Of a stretch of 64,000 bases of DNA, positions 1-7,632 are shown in pieces. The stretch's first letter is position 1; every line of letters begins with the position of its first letter. The DNA is taken from the NCBI GenBank assembly GCA_947475165.1, contig CANJLD010000020.1, positions 1-64,000 on the forward strand, in the 5' to 3' direction. Source of the stretch: Bacteroidota bacterium. Lineage in GTDB: Bacteria; Bacteroidota; Bacteroidia; Chitinophagales; LD1. A program made the position numbers and the translations under genes. Under the pieces are notes generated by a model, which was not told where the DNA came from, did no database searches, and was given only the letters and a program-made list of their open reading frames with translations.

Positions 1-26
1 CAGACTTGCGCCAGCGGGGAAGGAAT

Positions 27-491
27 TTACAACTGCACGGTGGCCTCGGCCAGCTCTGCATCCTTCTTCGACTTTCTGTATAGAAAAGAGTGGAAGATGC
101 TCCTTTTGGCAAAACGATATTGGTTACCGCTATTCAAAAACTTGTCGAAAAGGACATTGTTTACACCAAAATATTCATAGGTGGTGCCATCAGCAAACGA
201 TACCTCTAAAAGCAAACCCTTATGCCGGAAATCCTTAATTTTAGATATGGAAGTGGTGAGGATATATTCTTCCATCAAAGCCTCCTTGGTTTCGGGTGCT
301 ATACTTACCAAAAAATGAAAGGCATCAATTATCCTCCTGCTTTTAATCTCTGCCTCCTCGCGCAGGGTGTCATCTTGTATCTTATCCGGATGCCATTCTT
401 TTATCAAATTCCTGTAAGTGATTTTAAGCTCTTTCAGGTCAATTTCTGCTTCTATGTTAAACAGTTTTTTGTATTCATTAATACGCTTCAT
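27..491 (-). CDS. J-domain protein with C-terminal KTSC domain
   Basis: A 154-residue protein. An N-terminal J domain (about residues 1-65) carries the HPD motif within EWHPDK, so it should stimulate the ATPase of a DnaK-type Hsp70. The C-terminal half (about 90-145), with YEYFGV, a Phe/Leu-rich stretch and a basic Ser-Ile-x-x-x-Phe end, resembles the KTSC domain (lysyl-tRNA synthetase C-terminal-like), which occurs alone or fused in many bacteria. There is no G/F or zinc region, so it is not a canonical DnaJ. An ATG five codons inside a longer TTG-started frame is preferred. Its substrate is unknown. The next genes lie on the same strand but are separated by repeat-filled spacers, so operon membership is doubtful. 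Confidence 0.8.
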   Translation of the reverse strand: MKRINEYKKLFNIEAEIDLKELKITYRNLIKEWHPDKIQDDTLREEAEIKSRRIIDAFHFLVSIAPETKEALMEEYILTTSISKIKDFRHKGLLLEVSFADGTTYEYFGVNNVLFDKFLNSGNQYRFAKRSIFHSFLYRKSKKDAELAEATVQL

Positions 492-571
492 ACCAGGTCT
501 TTTCAAAATTTGGGCGCAAAGCTATTCGTATTGTCTGAACTATTTAGTATTGACCACTTTTCCTGGCAGAG

Positions 572-609
572 CCGCTGTTCGGGATGTTAGCACAGCGCAT
601 CACGAACGT
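572..609 (+). repeat. Dispersed spacer repeat, family A copy 1
   Basis: The core CTGTTCGGGATGTTAGCA followed by (C/T)AGCGC recurs almost exactly at about 1164-1190. Both copies lie in spacers between minus-strand accessory genes. This copy lies upstream of the J-domain gene. Confidence 0.6.
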
Positions 610-690
610 AAGATAAGAAGCGATTTGTAATGGCATACCAGCAGAACTTGCCTGACGGCAGTCAGGTTGCAAATCTGCAACTATCTGTTA

Positions 691-725
691 GTTCCACATG
701 CCCTGCGGAACATGTCGAACAGCAG
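691..725 (+). repeat. REP-like palindromic repeat, family B copy 1
   Basis: Imperfect inverted repeat with arms resembling GTTCGACATG and CATGTCGAAC around a CCTGCGGA centre. Relatives lie at about 1195, 1704 and, on the opposite strand, 7633. All four sit in non-coding spacers next to gene ends, as REP elements do. Confidence 0.7.
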
Positions 726-741
726 GAGACAATAACTAGCG

Positions 742-1059
742 TTATTTGAACTTTACAACGTCCCAATAGTCTGCCCAGCCGCTTGTAGACCCATTAAAAA
801 TAAGCGCTTCACCATCAGGGTGTAGTTTTTTACTGTAGCTGGCAGCCTTTTGTAAAAATTCATTGGTGTTTTCTACAACAAAAGTTTTCTTAATCGTGGC
901 AATGTGCTCGTATTCTTTAACCGGCTTGCAAAAGTAAAATACATAAAGCCCGCTGTATTGGTTTACTTCGGCATAACTCTTTTTAATTTCTGCACCGGTT
1001 TGTGCATTGGCAATAGTTGCGGCTATTACAATCAGTAGTGTGGTTGCTATTTTTTTCAT
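742..1059 (-). CDS. Small secreted protein of unknown function
   Basis: A 105-residue product starting MKKIATTLLIVIAATIANAQ, a clear Sec signal peptide with a cleavage-like Ala-x-Ala before Gln, typical of Bacteroidota periplasmic or outer-surface proteins. A longer upstream reading exists, but the signal peptide fixes this ATG. The mature part is about 85 residues with aromatic-rich strands (GLYVFYFCKPV) and a C-terminal WADYWDVVKF; it has a single cysteine. I do not recognise the family. It is flanked on both sides by REP-like repeats, suggesting an isolated transcription unit in an accessory region. Confidence 0.6.
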   Translation of the reverse strand: MKKIATTLLIVIAATIANAQTGAEIKKSYAEVNQYSGLYVFYFCKPVKEYEHIATIKKTFVVENTNEFLQKAASYSKKLHPDGEALIFNGSTSGWADYWDVVKFK

Positions 1060-1162
1060 ATAGAGGTTTGGTTTTGTACCGGCTAATATAAAATATTGTC
1101 CCACGGTGCGGAAAGTGGTGCAAGAGCAGATTCCGAACAATTGTGGTCACCTGACCATAACT

Positions 1163-1190
1163 TGCTGTTCGGGATGTTAGCATAGCGCCT
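1163..1190 (+). repeat. Dispersed spacer repeat, family A copy 2
   Basis: Nearly identical to the copy near position 575 over about 25 bases. It is followed within a few bases by a family B repeat, so the two families sit side by side here. Confidence 0.6.
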
Positions 1191-1194
1191 TCAG

Positions 1195-1229
1195 TTTGAC
1201 ATGCCCTTCGGAACATGGCAAACAGCGGC
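1195..1229 (+). repeat. REP-like palindromic repeat, family B copy 2
   Basis: Family B sequence (GACATGCCCTTCGGAACATG then GCAAACAGC). It differs from the other copies at a few central and arm positions, as expected for a diverging dispersed repeat. Confidence 0.65.
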
Positions 1230-1332
1230 TGTATCTTGTGTCTTTTCTTTCCTAAAATTACAAGATTACTAAATACAACAGGCACATTTACGCTGCGCTA
1301 AACTTGCGCCAGCAGGGCACAAAAGACGATTA

Positions 1333-1620
1333 CTAATCGGGGTAAATTGTATCTACTCCGTCAAACTCATTTATAGGTAGCTTTCTGCTAAGAGAAGCAA
1401 GCCGATTCTTTCCATGTTCTTTCGCGCGTAAATATTCTGTAATAGCATCTGTTATTTCCTGCTCTGTAAACGTTTTAAATCGAAAGCTGAATAACGTTTC
1501 TCCTTCCTTATGAACTTCTATTCTTGAAGCGGAGTGAATGACTTTATAGAAGTAGTTTTTCCCCTCATGCAGTATGTGACCGTTCCGTCCGTGAGCCATA
1601 AAACGAATGTAGGAAAGCAT
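1333..1620 (-). CDS. Hypothetical protein (95 aa)
   Basis: A short basic protein. A second in-frame ATG seven codons in (MAHGRNGH...) is an equally plausible start. It has alternating strands (YFYKVIHSASRIEVHKEG, LFSFRFKTF) followed by a predicted helix ending TEYLRAKEHGK. No signal peptide, membrane segment or known motif was seen. It stands alone between repeat-bearing spacers on the same strand as its neighbours. Coding potential is supported by reasonable composition and an acidic/aromatic C-terminus, but no family was recognised. Confidence 0.45.
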   Translation of the reverse strand: MLSYIRFMAHGRNGHILHEGKNYFYKVIHSASRIEVHKEGETLFSFRFKTFTEQEITDAITEYLRAKEHGKNRLASLSRKLPINEFDGVDTIYPD

Positions 1621-1703
1621 AACGAAACCTATCTGCGCGGTCTAACAAGTATATAGTTACCTGATAACACCAACAAGGGCTAAAATCTGTAACTATCACT
1701 TAA

Positions 1704-1739
1704 TTCGACATGCCCTGCGGAACATGGCGAACAGCAGGG
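1704..1739 (+). repeat. REP-like palindromic repeat, family B copy 3
   Basis: TTCGACATGCCCTGCGG followed by AACATGGCGAACAGCAGG. This copy is closest to the inferred consensus of the four family members. Confidence 0.7.
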
Positions 1740-1773
1740 AGAACCTGTCGGGACACATTTTTCTATTATTGCT

Positions 1774-2100
1774 TTAATCCCACACACCGGCAAACTCAAA
1801 GTTCATAGTGTATTTACCGCAAGCAGGACATTTATTTTTTTCTGTATTAAGGCCAATATCAGTATCATCCTCATCAGCCGTAAGTTGCCTGCCACCTTCG
1901 CTCATACCGGGCTCGTTATAAAAAATTACTTTGCCTTTAAGCGCCTCCTTTTCCATGTAGTTTTTTACTACCAGCTTTTTTGTTTTAAGGTTAATGGCAG
2001 GCAAGCCGTGGTATGTTGTAAAGTTTTGCATACCGCCACCGGTAAAAAGCTGTTTATTAAAATTACAAGCGGTGCAAACCGCGTTGAGGATGGTGCCCAT
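1774..2100 (-). CDS. Zinc-ribbon-like small protein
   Basis: A 108-residue soluble protein with an N-terminal CTACNF and a C-terminal CPACGK. The two CxxC knuckles are about 80 residues apart and could together bind one zinc. The region between them holds a glycine-rich turn (FTGGGMQNF), a Lys-rich strand and an acidic linker (ADEDDTDIG). Its role cannot be assigned; zinc ribbons of this size occur in accessory nucleic-acid-associated proteins. Its start codon lies only about ten bases from the remnant of a duplicated methyltransferase 3' end, so its own promoter must lie within or beyond that remnant. Confidence 0.55.
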   Translation of the reverse strand: MGTILNAVCTACNFNKQLFTGGGMQNFTTYHGLPAINLKTKKLVVKNYMEKEALKGKVIFYNEPGMSEGGRQLTADEDDTDIGLNTEKNKCPACGKYTMNFEFAGVWD

Positions 2101-2109
2101 ATCAATAGT

Positions 2110-2154
2110 TTACACTTTCAAAAACCCCAACTCATAAACCATCGGCTGCAACTT
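2110..2154 (-). pseudogene. Remnant of a second copy of the methyltransferase 3' end
   Basis: Read on the minus strand this stretch encodes KLQPMVYELGFLKV and a stop, identical in protein to the last 14 residues of the Type IIG-like gene ending at 2313, with only a few synonymous nucleotide differences. No longer open frame continues upstream. It is best explained as the relic of a duplicated or recombined copy. The two 3' ends bracket a roughly 155-bp segment containing a promoter-like box and a strong hairpin. Confidence 0.8.
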
Positions 2155-2190
2155 TTGTTAGTGATGGCCGCATAGTTGGTGCTAATTTCT

Positions 2191-2198
2191 ATCTTTGC
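2191..2198 (+). promoter_or_regulatory. Bacteroidota-type -7 box (TAnnTTTG)
   Basis: TATCTTTG (the leading T is base 2190) fits the Bacteroidota -7 consensus TAnnTTTG, with a TTG about 14-18 bases upstream. It lies just before the left arm of a 10-bp inverted repeat, so transcription would start at or near the hairpin. Confidence 0.5.
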
Positions 2199-2268
2199 AA
2201 TGCCCGACACTTCTTCTATAAGCCGCAAGGTGAGCTAGGATCTGGGTGTCGGGCACTTTCTTTTAATC
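2199..2268 (+). ncRNA. Candidate small structured RNA
   Basis: A perfect 10-bp stem (TGCCCGACAC pairing with GTGTCGGGCA) encloses 35 nt that can form a further hairpin with a GCAA tetraloop (GCC-GCAA-GGT) and a CTA/TAG pairing. The outer arm is followed by a U-rich run (CTTTCTTTT), as at an intrinsic terminator, and a TAnnTTTG box lies directly upstream. It matches no RNA family I can name. It would be convergent with, and could run antisense into, the methyltransferase gene. An alternative is a plain terminator or transposable-repeat hairpin. Confidence 0.45.
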
Positions 2269-2312
2269 AAATTCTCCTCCCTGCTTGCCGGTCAGCCTGC
2301 GTCAGACCGGGG

Positions 2313-4721
2313 TTACACTTTCAAAAAACCTAACTCATAAACCATTGGCTGTAGCTTTTCGGTTAATGCATCGTAAGCGTTTTTAAACGCGGTGAAACTT
2401 ACCGGTGCAAAATCTCCGCTTTTGTTGCGGGCTTCTAAGGCTTTGCGTATTTGATACCAGCCTACATCGGGGCGGTTTAGTTTTAGTTCATTGCGCACAC
2501 TGTGCACATCGGTTTGGGCAAAGTAGGCTTGCCATAGTTTTTTGCCTTCGGCTAATACTGTCTGGGCCTCCGGTGATAATGTTTTATCTTTTAAGTATTG
2601 CACCATAAAATCGCTCTCGAAACGACCGGGTGCGTTTACTTCCTGCTCGGTGTAAGGTATAAAGTGGTTGACTATGCTCCATGTTTTACCATTCCATTCT
2701 AAATCATTAGCACTGGCGGTAAGGTTGCTGCCGTTGAACTGCATCCAGAGTAAGCAGTCGGTTTTAAATTATTCGCTTAGTGGTTGGCTCGGTTGTAAGA
2801 ACTGGTCGCGGTCGTTGAGCCAGGTTGGTTTAATAATCTTGCGGACAGTAAATACAATTGCTATTTGCCAAACATTTTCAGGATTAATAAAATAACCACG
2901 GGCACTACTATAACCTGATGAAAATATCCCGGTATGAATACCTGCATGTTGCAAATCATTTCCACCGCTCAACATATAACCAATTGCACCATCCGACCAT
3001 TTTGTTCCTCTTAAATCTTTTGTTACAGTCGCTGGAGCAATTGCATTCTTTAGAGAAACTACATCCTGCTTATTTGTTTTTGGTCTTTTAATCCAATTGG
3101 TTAATAATTCTTCATCCGGTGCAGCATAAAAAACTTTCGCTCCAATCGGTTGTGCTTTTTTATCTAAAACTTCTGTTGCAATTTCGGTAAAGATTTCTTT
3201 GCTTTTAGAATTCATATCTGTTTTCCAGATTAAAAAGCCGATCGGGAAATTGCCTTTCAAACCATCAAATGATTTACTATCTACTACAAAACCGCCTAAA
3301 TATTTAGCGTTCCAGATTGTTCTGAAATCATCTAATGTAGGAGCTGTTACGTATTTTAATTTGCTGAACAGGGCTACAGTAGCAGTTGGTATTTCTTGCG
3401 CTATTCTTGCTATAAATTGCATGAACAACTCATTTGTTGCTTTTCCATAATCGGCCATTGCTGTTGATGCGAATTTGGTTTTTGCAACTCCAACCTTTGT
3501 TTCAGAATTTTCTCCAGAAGCAGCTGTATTATCTCCACTTGTCGCTTCCGCATAAGGCGGATTCATCAATACCAAAATCTTTTTACCTCTGGCAATGGCA
3601 TCACGCAAAGGTTGCGGTATTTTGTTGGTGAGGGTGTAATCTATTTCACCATCATCAGTAATATCATCGTTTAGATAATCGTATTGAAACCGCGTGGCAG
3701 CCACACAGGTTTTGGCGGCATGCATTATATCTAAATCAGCCGCATCGAGGGTGCTCATATATATATTGCGCGGGTTACTGTGCTTAACTTCGAGGTTGCC
3801 TACACCACAGCACATGTCCCATACTATATAATCTTTCTGCCAGTTTTTGCCGAGGGTTTCGGTTAGCTTATCGTAGGCTTTTTCTACCACATTCAACGGT
3901 GTGTAATAAGCGCCTTTAAAGCTACGTTCGTCTAGTGGTATTAAGCTATCGCGCCTTTCCAGTAAATAGTTGCGGTATTCTTCATCGGGCGGGCGGTGGT
4001 AAATAGCCCAAAACTGTCGGTAGCCTTCGCGGTTGCCTAACTCATACAGTTTACCGTTAAGGCTAAACACCGGTGCATTGCCTTTGTGCAATAGCTGTGC
4101 GGTTAGGTTATCGTGCGTGGCAGTGGTGCCATCGCTCATTATATCGGCAAAAAACAAAAGCGCGTAATCTTCTTCGGCTACACCATTAATTTCCTTGCCT
4201 ATGTATTTTATCCAATTATCGAAAACCTGTTTCAGGTTATCGGGTGTAATTTGTGTGCGGATGATGTCGCCTTTTGCAATAGCGTTTTTAATGGCACTTA
4301 TAAATTCCTGTTCGTGTGTTTCTATTTTAAACGAAACGAAGTGTGTGCCTATATGTGCCGAAACTGCATCGAGTGCCTCTTGCGTGTAGCCGCTGGCGCT
4401 CTTGCCCCACTTGATAGTTTTTTTTGCGAGGAAGGGAATTACGCTCTCGCTTTTCATTATAGCTGCTTTTTGTGTGTCAATGACACACAAGAAAGGCGGT
4501 ACGGTTTCTCCTTTGTTAAGTGCCTGCTGCACATAGTGCATCAGTTGCGTAAACATGGCGTAGGTAGAATGCTTAGCAGTATCTTTTGCTTCAAACCAAA
4601 TTTCTTTGGTTTGAATATCTATCAGGTTTTTCTGCACTCCCTTTAAGCCAAGCGCTTTTATGTAAGCATCTTTTACATCTTCCTCGCTGGTTACTTTTTG
4701 TAGTTTTTCGAAAAGGGTCAT
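2313..4721 (-). pseudogene. Type IIG-like DNA adenine methyltransferase/restriction gene with an in-frame stop
   Basis: About 800 codons. The SAM-binding motif (DMCCGVGNLE) and the amino-methyltransferase catalytic motif NPPY (VLMNPPYAEA) identify an N6-adenine methyltransferase. The roughly 270 residues before it and the C-terminal portion match the layout of combined restriction-modification enzymes, where N-terminal cleavage and C-terminal recognition functions are usual (family knowledge, not proven here). A TAA at 2769-2771 follows QPSQPLSE. The frame then continues without a shift as FKTDCLLWMQFNG to the normal end, so about 150 C-terminal residues are cut off. The start chosen is the ATG of MTLFEKLQK; the upstream extension has no conserved look. 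The break may abolish target recognition, be suppressed, or be a sequencing error. Confidence 0.8.
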
Positions 4722-4867
4722 GGGTGGAGTTGTGTTGCGAAGAAATAAAAAATACCGCACCTCATAATTTCGCGCTTTCAGGCGGTTCATTACTCGTGCG
4801 GCTTGCAGAGTAAAAATAAAAAACCTTCCTGATACAGGTGTTATTAGATAAAATCTAATAACACCCA

Positions 4868-4893
4868 TTTGTCACAGAATTGTAAAATTTTAC
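4868..4893 (+). promoter_or_regulatory. Shared operator-like motif, site 1
   Basis: TTGTCACAGAATTGTAAAAT overlaps a 12-bp palindrome GTAAAATTTTAC. About 22 bases are identical to a site near 63698, and the TTGTCACAGAATTGT core recurs near 46180. Here it sits between the divergent methyltransferase and the hypothetical gene at 4996. Confidence 0.4.
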
Positions 4894-4995
4894 GCAAAAC
4901 ATACCAAACATTACCTACATACGTTATAGAGCCGTATTTTTAATCTGATTGCAGGAGGCGATGGTTTTTTCTTTAACCCATAAAGCGAAAATATC

Positions 4996-5394
4996 ATGCA
5001 AAACTACCCACCGGAGTTTATCCTTTTAACCATACCCGAGGAGCAAAAGCGAGGTATCCTGATTAAGGACGATATAGTGGAGCATTGTGTTCAGCTGTTC
5101 ACCATAGTATTGGCAGAGGTGGATGACAAGTATATTGTTTTTTACCTGTATGATATACGCAAACCCGGCCACCGGTGCAGGCTGGTGGTATACAACAGCC
5201 TTACTGCTGCCAAAGAATTACTGGGAGAGGATTTTGTGCAGCCCAATCAAAGCATGGTTTTTAATCGTATTTATTTAAAAGATATTGAAGACGGCACATA
5301 TGTGCATCTGCATTATCCTGTCGACCTGCCTACCATTAAAATTACGGAAGCATTCCGCAAGTCTTTCTTTGCAAGCCTGCCCCACCGGTTATAA
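4996..5394 (+). CDS. Hypothetical soluble protein (132 aa)
   Basis: An acidic/aromatic protein without signal peptide or membrane segment. Alternating strands (FILLTIP, YIVFYLYDIR, CRLVVYNSL) suggest a beta-rich fold, followed by a helical C-terminus ending in SLPHRL. I do not recognise the family. It is the first plus-strand gene of the window, divergent from the broken methyltransferase. Its stop codon overlaps the beginning of a spacer rich in ACCGGT and short direct repeats. Coding is supported by good codon composition throughout and a clean start. Confidence 0.6.
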   Translation: MQNYPPEFILLTIPEEQKRGILIKDDIVEHCVQLFTIVLAEVDDKYIVFYLYDIRKPGHRCRLVVYNSLTAAKELLGEDFVQPNQSMVFNRIYLKDIEDGTYVHLHYPVDLPTIKITEAFRKSFFASLPHRL

Positions 5395-5402
5395 AAAAAA
5401 TA

Positions 5403-5459
5403 CGGTTACGATGTAAAACCACCGGTTTGCGATGTAAACCTGCCCGGTTACGATAAGCT
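5403..5459 (+). repeat. Three short direct repeats (about 20-22 bp)
   Basis: CGGTTACGATGTAAA, CGGTTTGCGATGTAAA and CGGTTACGATAAG follow one another at about 20-22-bp intervals, the first two separated by an ACC that completes ACCGGT. They directly precede the longer 21-bp array. Confidence 0.6.
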
Positions 5460-5531
5460 TCCTTCACCCGCCATACCGCTGCTTACTTTTGTTCCATCGT
5501 TCTAAGAAATAGTGAGCAGCAATTTGACAGA

Positions 5532-5825
5532 TGCCAAGTGCTTTCTGACAAGAAGCAAGTGCCTCACGACAAAAGCCAAGTGCTTTATGACAAGAAGTAA
5601 TTGCTTTATGACAAAAGCCAAGTGCTTTCTGACAAGAAGTAATTGCCTTACGACAAAAGCCAAGTGCTTTCTGACAAGAAGCAATTGCTTTATGACAAAT
5701 GCCAAGTGCTTTCTGACAAGAAGCAATTGCTTTATGACAAAAGCCAAGTGCTTTCTGACAAGAAGTAATTGCTTTATGACAAAAGCCAAGTGCTTTCTGA
5801 CAAGAAGCAATTGCCTGCTGACAAA
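5532..5825 (+). repeat. 21-bp tandem array, 14 units
   Basis: Fourteen consecutive 21-bp units alternate between two types, roughly GCCAAGTGCTTTCTGACAAG and AAGTAATTGCTTTATGACAA, giving a 42-bp higher-order period. All units share a GACAA end. Because 21 is a multiple of 3 and the units lack most stops, long frames are open on both strands, but no start or family signal supports translation. The array ends about 80 bp before the next start codon. 21 bp equals two helical turns, so any bound protein would line up on one DNA face. This accounts for most of the 5395-5903 spacer. Confidence 0.9.
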
Positions 5826-5903
5826 TGTCAGTGACTTTTGTAATGAGTAAATCGGCTGCCCACAAATTGTAAACCCGATTTTATAACCTAAACACATAAA
5901 CAA

Positions 5904-6539
5904 ATGGCAACTTTAAAAAGAAGAGTAGTAGTAGTTTTCAGTCTTGTCCGGTATCGCAGATTAGGCGATTTCCGTTACAAAACGGGCGGTATATCGGCAG
6001 ATATTGCAGCGGCTACGGGCGTTTTTGCCACACCGGTGCCTACCGTGCTGGTGGTAAACGGGCATATTACCGCCTTTGATGCCGCGCAGGTATTGGTAGA
6101 AACACGGGCCATAAACGGGGTAGCCACGCGCAATGCCGCTTATAATGTGGTGGTAGATGATATGCGCGCCTGGCTGCGTTACGTGCAGGCTCTTATAGAT
6201 GCCGAACCGGACCCGGAGCAGCAACTGATTATTGCCAATTCATCGGGTTTTGATGTGCGGGTAAACGGGGTGTATATAAAGTCGCCATTCAAGGTAACGC
6301 AGCTGCCTACACCGGGCATGGTTAAGCTGGCGGCTATATCGGCAGGGTCGCGGGCGGCTTACAACTGGCAGGTAAGCAGTAATAACGGGGCTACCTGGGC
6401 AGACCTGCCTATTACCAACATAGCTAAAACAACCGCCACCGGTCTAACCTCGGGTGCGCGGTATATTTTCCGCTTTCGCTCGGTGGTAAAAAATGTGGTA
6501 AGCGGGTGGTGCTTACCGGTGAGTATTGTTATGCAGTAA
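5904..6539 (+). CDS. Helical-bundle plus FN3-like protein
   Basis: 211 residues. The N-terminal half is predicted helical, with ATPVPTVLVVNGHITAFDAA followed by a long Ala/Val helix. The C-terminal about 85 residues have FN3-like features: YNWQVSSNNGATWADLP, a turn, then TGLTSGARYIFRFRSVV. The same layout, including the (T/A)TPVP...VxG.ITA motif, recurs in the gene at 62831, so the two are paralogs or distant relatives. No signal peptide. Function unknown; FN3 domains generally mediate binding. It lies directly downstream of the 21-bp array, which may hold its control region. Confidence 0.6.
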   Translation: MATLKRRVVVVFSLVRYRRLGDFRYKTGGISADIAAATGVFATPVPTVLVVNGHITAFDAAQVLVETRAINGVATRNAAYNVVVDDMRAWLRYVQALIDAEPDPEQQLIIANSSGFDVRVNGVYIKSPFKVTQLPTPGMVKLAAISAGSRAAYNWQVSSNNGATWADLPITNIAKTTATGLTSGARYIFRFRSVVKNVVSGWCLPVSIVMQ

Positions 6540-6550
6540 GCTATGAATGG

Positions 6551-6633
6551 CTAGTGGTGAATGGCGAGTGCCGAGTAGTGAACAGCCGATGAGTAGTCTG
6601 TATTACCACTAGCTACTAGCTATTCACCACTAG
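6551..6633 (+). repeat. Spacer inverted repeat with 12-bp arms (family G)
   Basis: CTAGTGGTGAAT and its complement ATTCACCACTAG lie about 60 bases apart, with related pieces (GAGTAGTGAA, ACTAGCTACTAGC) between them. A related string, GAGTGGTGAATGGCGAGT, appears inside the next gene. Confidence 0.75.
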
Positions 6634-6676
6634 CTACCAGCAAATTATCAAATTACCTAATCCTCTAATCAATTCT

Positions 6677-7408
6677 ATGCAAACAAAAATCATAAACCCC
6701 TACACCGAGTTTGGAACCAAGCACAAAAACTCGCTCGATTACATTATTACCAACCTGCCCCTTAACCTGCCTACCGGACAGGCAGGCCCCACTTTCGAAA
6801 ACCTGAACGAGCAGCTCGTCAACTCGTTCTATATCCCCGACCCGATGAATCCTTCACCGGTAGATTTGCTGGTGCCTTTTCTTAAAACTGTTCTGCCCCA
6901 TACATACAATGGCTATGTGAATGCCGGGGCGAGTGGTGAATGGCGAGTTGCTAGTAGTAACCTGCCTGCCGGACAGGCAGGTACAAAATACAATGCGGTG
7001 CAGCAGAAATTGATTGCTCAAATGCTGGAAGGTATTCGCTTTGTTCCGGCACAGTCTATTGCCGAATATTTGAGCAACCTTGAAGAAGCAGCAGTAACAG
7101 CGGGCTTAAATTACGATGAACAAACGCCTCTGCTGCTCGCCCTTGCCATAGGTAAAGCAAGTAATGAATACTGGCAGGCGCAGGTTGCCGTAGCCGCTGC
7201 CTGGGTTAATTATCTGAATGCTGACAGTGCTATTAATTACCAACTGCTAACCGGTTGGGTAACTGCGAGTATGCAGGCAGCGTTGCTTACTTATGGTTTG
7301 GTAAAACCACCGCAAATTCAGTTTGCCGATATTTATATTTCAACGATTGCATCTGTTGGGTTAGGGGCCGGGAAAGTTATTTTTGGGTGGTTGGGGAAGA
7401 ACCCCTAA
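6677..7408 (+). CDS. Hypothetical protein containing translated palindromic repeats
   Basis: 243 residues, mostly helical, with Ala-rich C-terminal segments (LALAIGKASNEYWQAQVAVAAAWVNYL, then a hydrophobic glycine-rich end). Two insertions are plainly dispersed repeats translated in frame: LPTGQAG (residues 31-37) from a CCTGCC...GGCAGG palindrome, and SGEWRVASSNLPAGQAG (86-102) from a spacer-type repeat joined to the same palindrome. The stop codon lies in yet another repeat (CCCCTAAATCCCC). It follows the FN3-like gene by 137 bp and may be co-transcribed. I do not recognise the family. Confidence 0.6.
   Translation: MQTKIINPYTEFGTKHKNSLDYIITNLPLNLPTGQAGPTFENLNEQLVNSFYIPDPMNPSPVDLLVPFLKTVLPHTYNGYVNAGASGEWRVASSNLPAGQAGTKYNAVQQKLIAQMLEGIRFVPAQSIAEYLSNLEEAAVTAGLNYDEQTPLLLALAIGKASNEYWQAQVAVAAAWVNYLNADSAINYQLLTGWVTASMQAALLTYGLVKPPQIQFADIYISTIASVGLGAGKVIFGWLGKNP
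6766..6786 (+). repeat. In-gene palindromic repeat, family D copy 1
   Basis: CCTGCC and GGCAGG arms around TACCGGACA, encoding LPTGQAG in the host gene. The same element appears at 6961 (also in the gene) and in the spacers at 7759 and 37274. Confidence 0.85.
6961..6981 (+). repeat. In-gene palindromic repeat, family D copy 2
   Basis: CCTGCC...GGCAGG around TGCCGGACA, encoding LPAGQAG. It is preceded directly by a family G string (about 6930-6957), so a compound of two repeat families has entered the reading frame. Confidence 0.85.
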
Positions 7409-7423
7409 ATCCCCTGAAGGGAG
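7400..7423 (+). repeat. CCCCTAAA-type repeat, family F copy 1
   Basis: AACCCCTAAATCCCCTGAAG followed by GGA overlaps the 3' end and stop codon of the preceding gene. Relatives lie at 39981, 60866 and within ribBA. Confidence 0.75.
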
Positions 7424-7424
7424 T

Positions 7425-7517
7425 TTTGTCATTTCGAACGTAGGCTTTGCGAAGTAAGAAATCTTGTATTTTGTTGACACAATAAATGAAAGATGCCTCG
7501 TTCTTCGGCATGACAAA
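7425..7517 (+). mobile_element. MITE-like element with TTTGTCAT/ATGACAAA ends, copy 1
   Basis: About 93 bp with terminal inverted repeats (TTTGTCAT at the left, ATGACAAA at the right). Inside lie TTCGAACG...GAAATCTTGTATT and AAGATGCCTCGTTC. The same arrangement occurs in opposite orientation at 37260-37371. It has no coding capacity, so any mobility would depend on an outside transposase. Confidence 0.6.
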
Positions 7518-7632
7518 ACGTATCTTTTCAATCTTCCAAACAACAGTAGGAAGTGGCTTACTACTAAATCCACTCTATACGAGAACAGCGATGCTATCCT
7601 TGTGAAAGCATGGCATCGCTGTTTTTGTATAT

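Noticed and set aside
5464-5903. Long overlapping frames through the 21-bp array (Cys every seven residues on both strands)
   Set aside because: Open on both strands and in more than one frame simply because the unit is a multiple of three without stops; no start signal, family or composition support.
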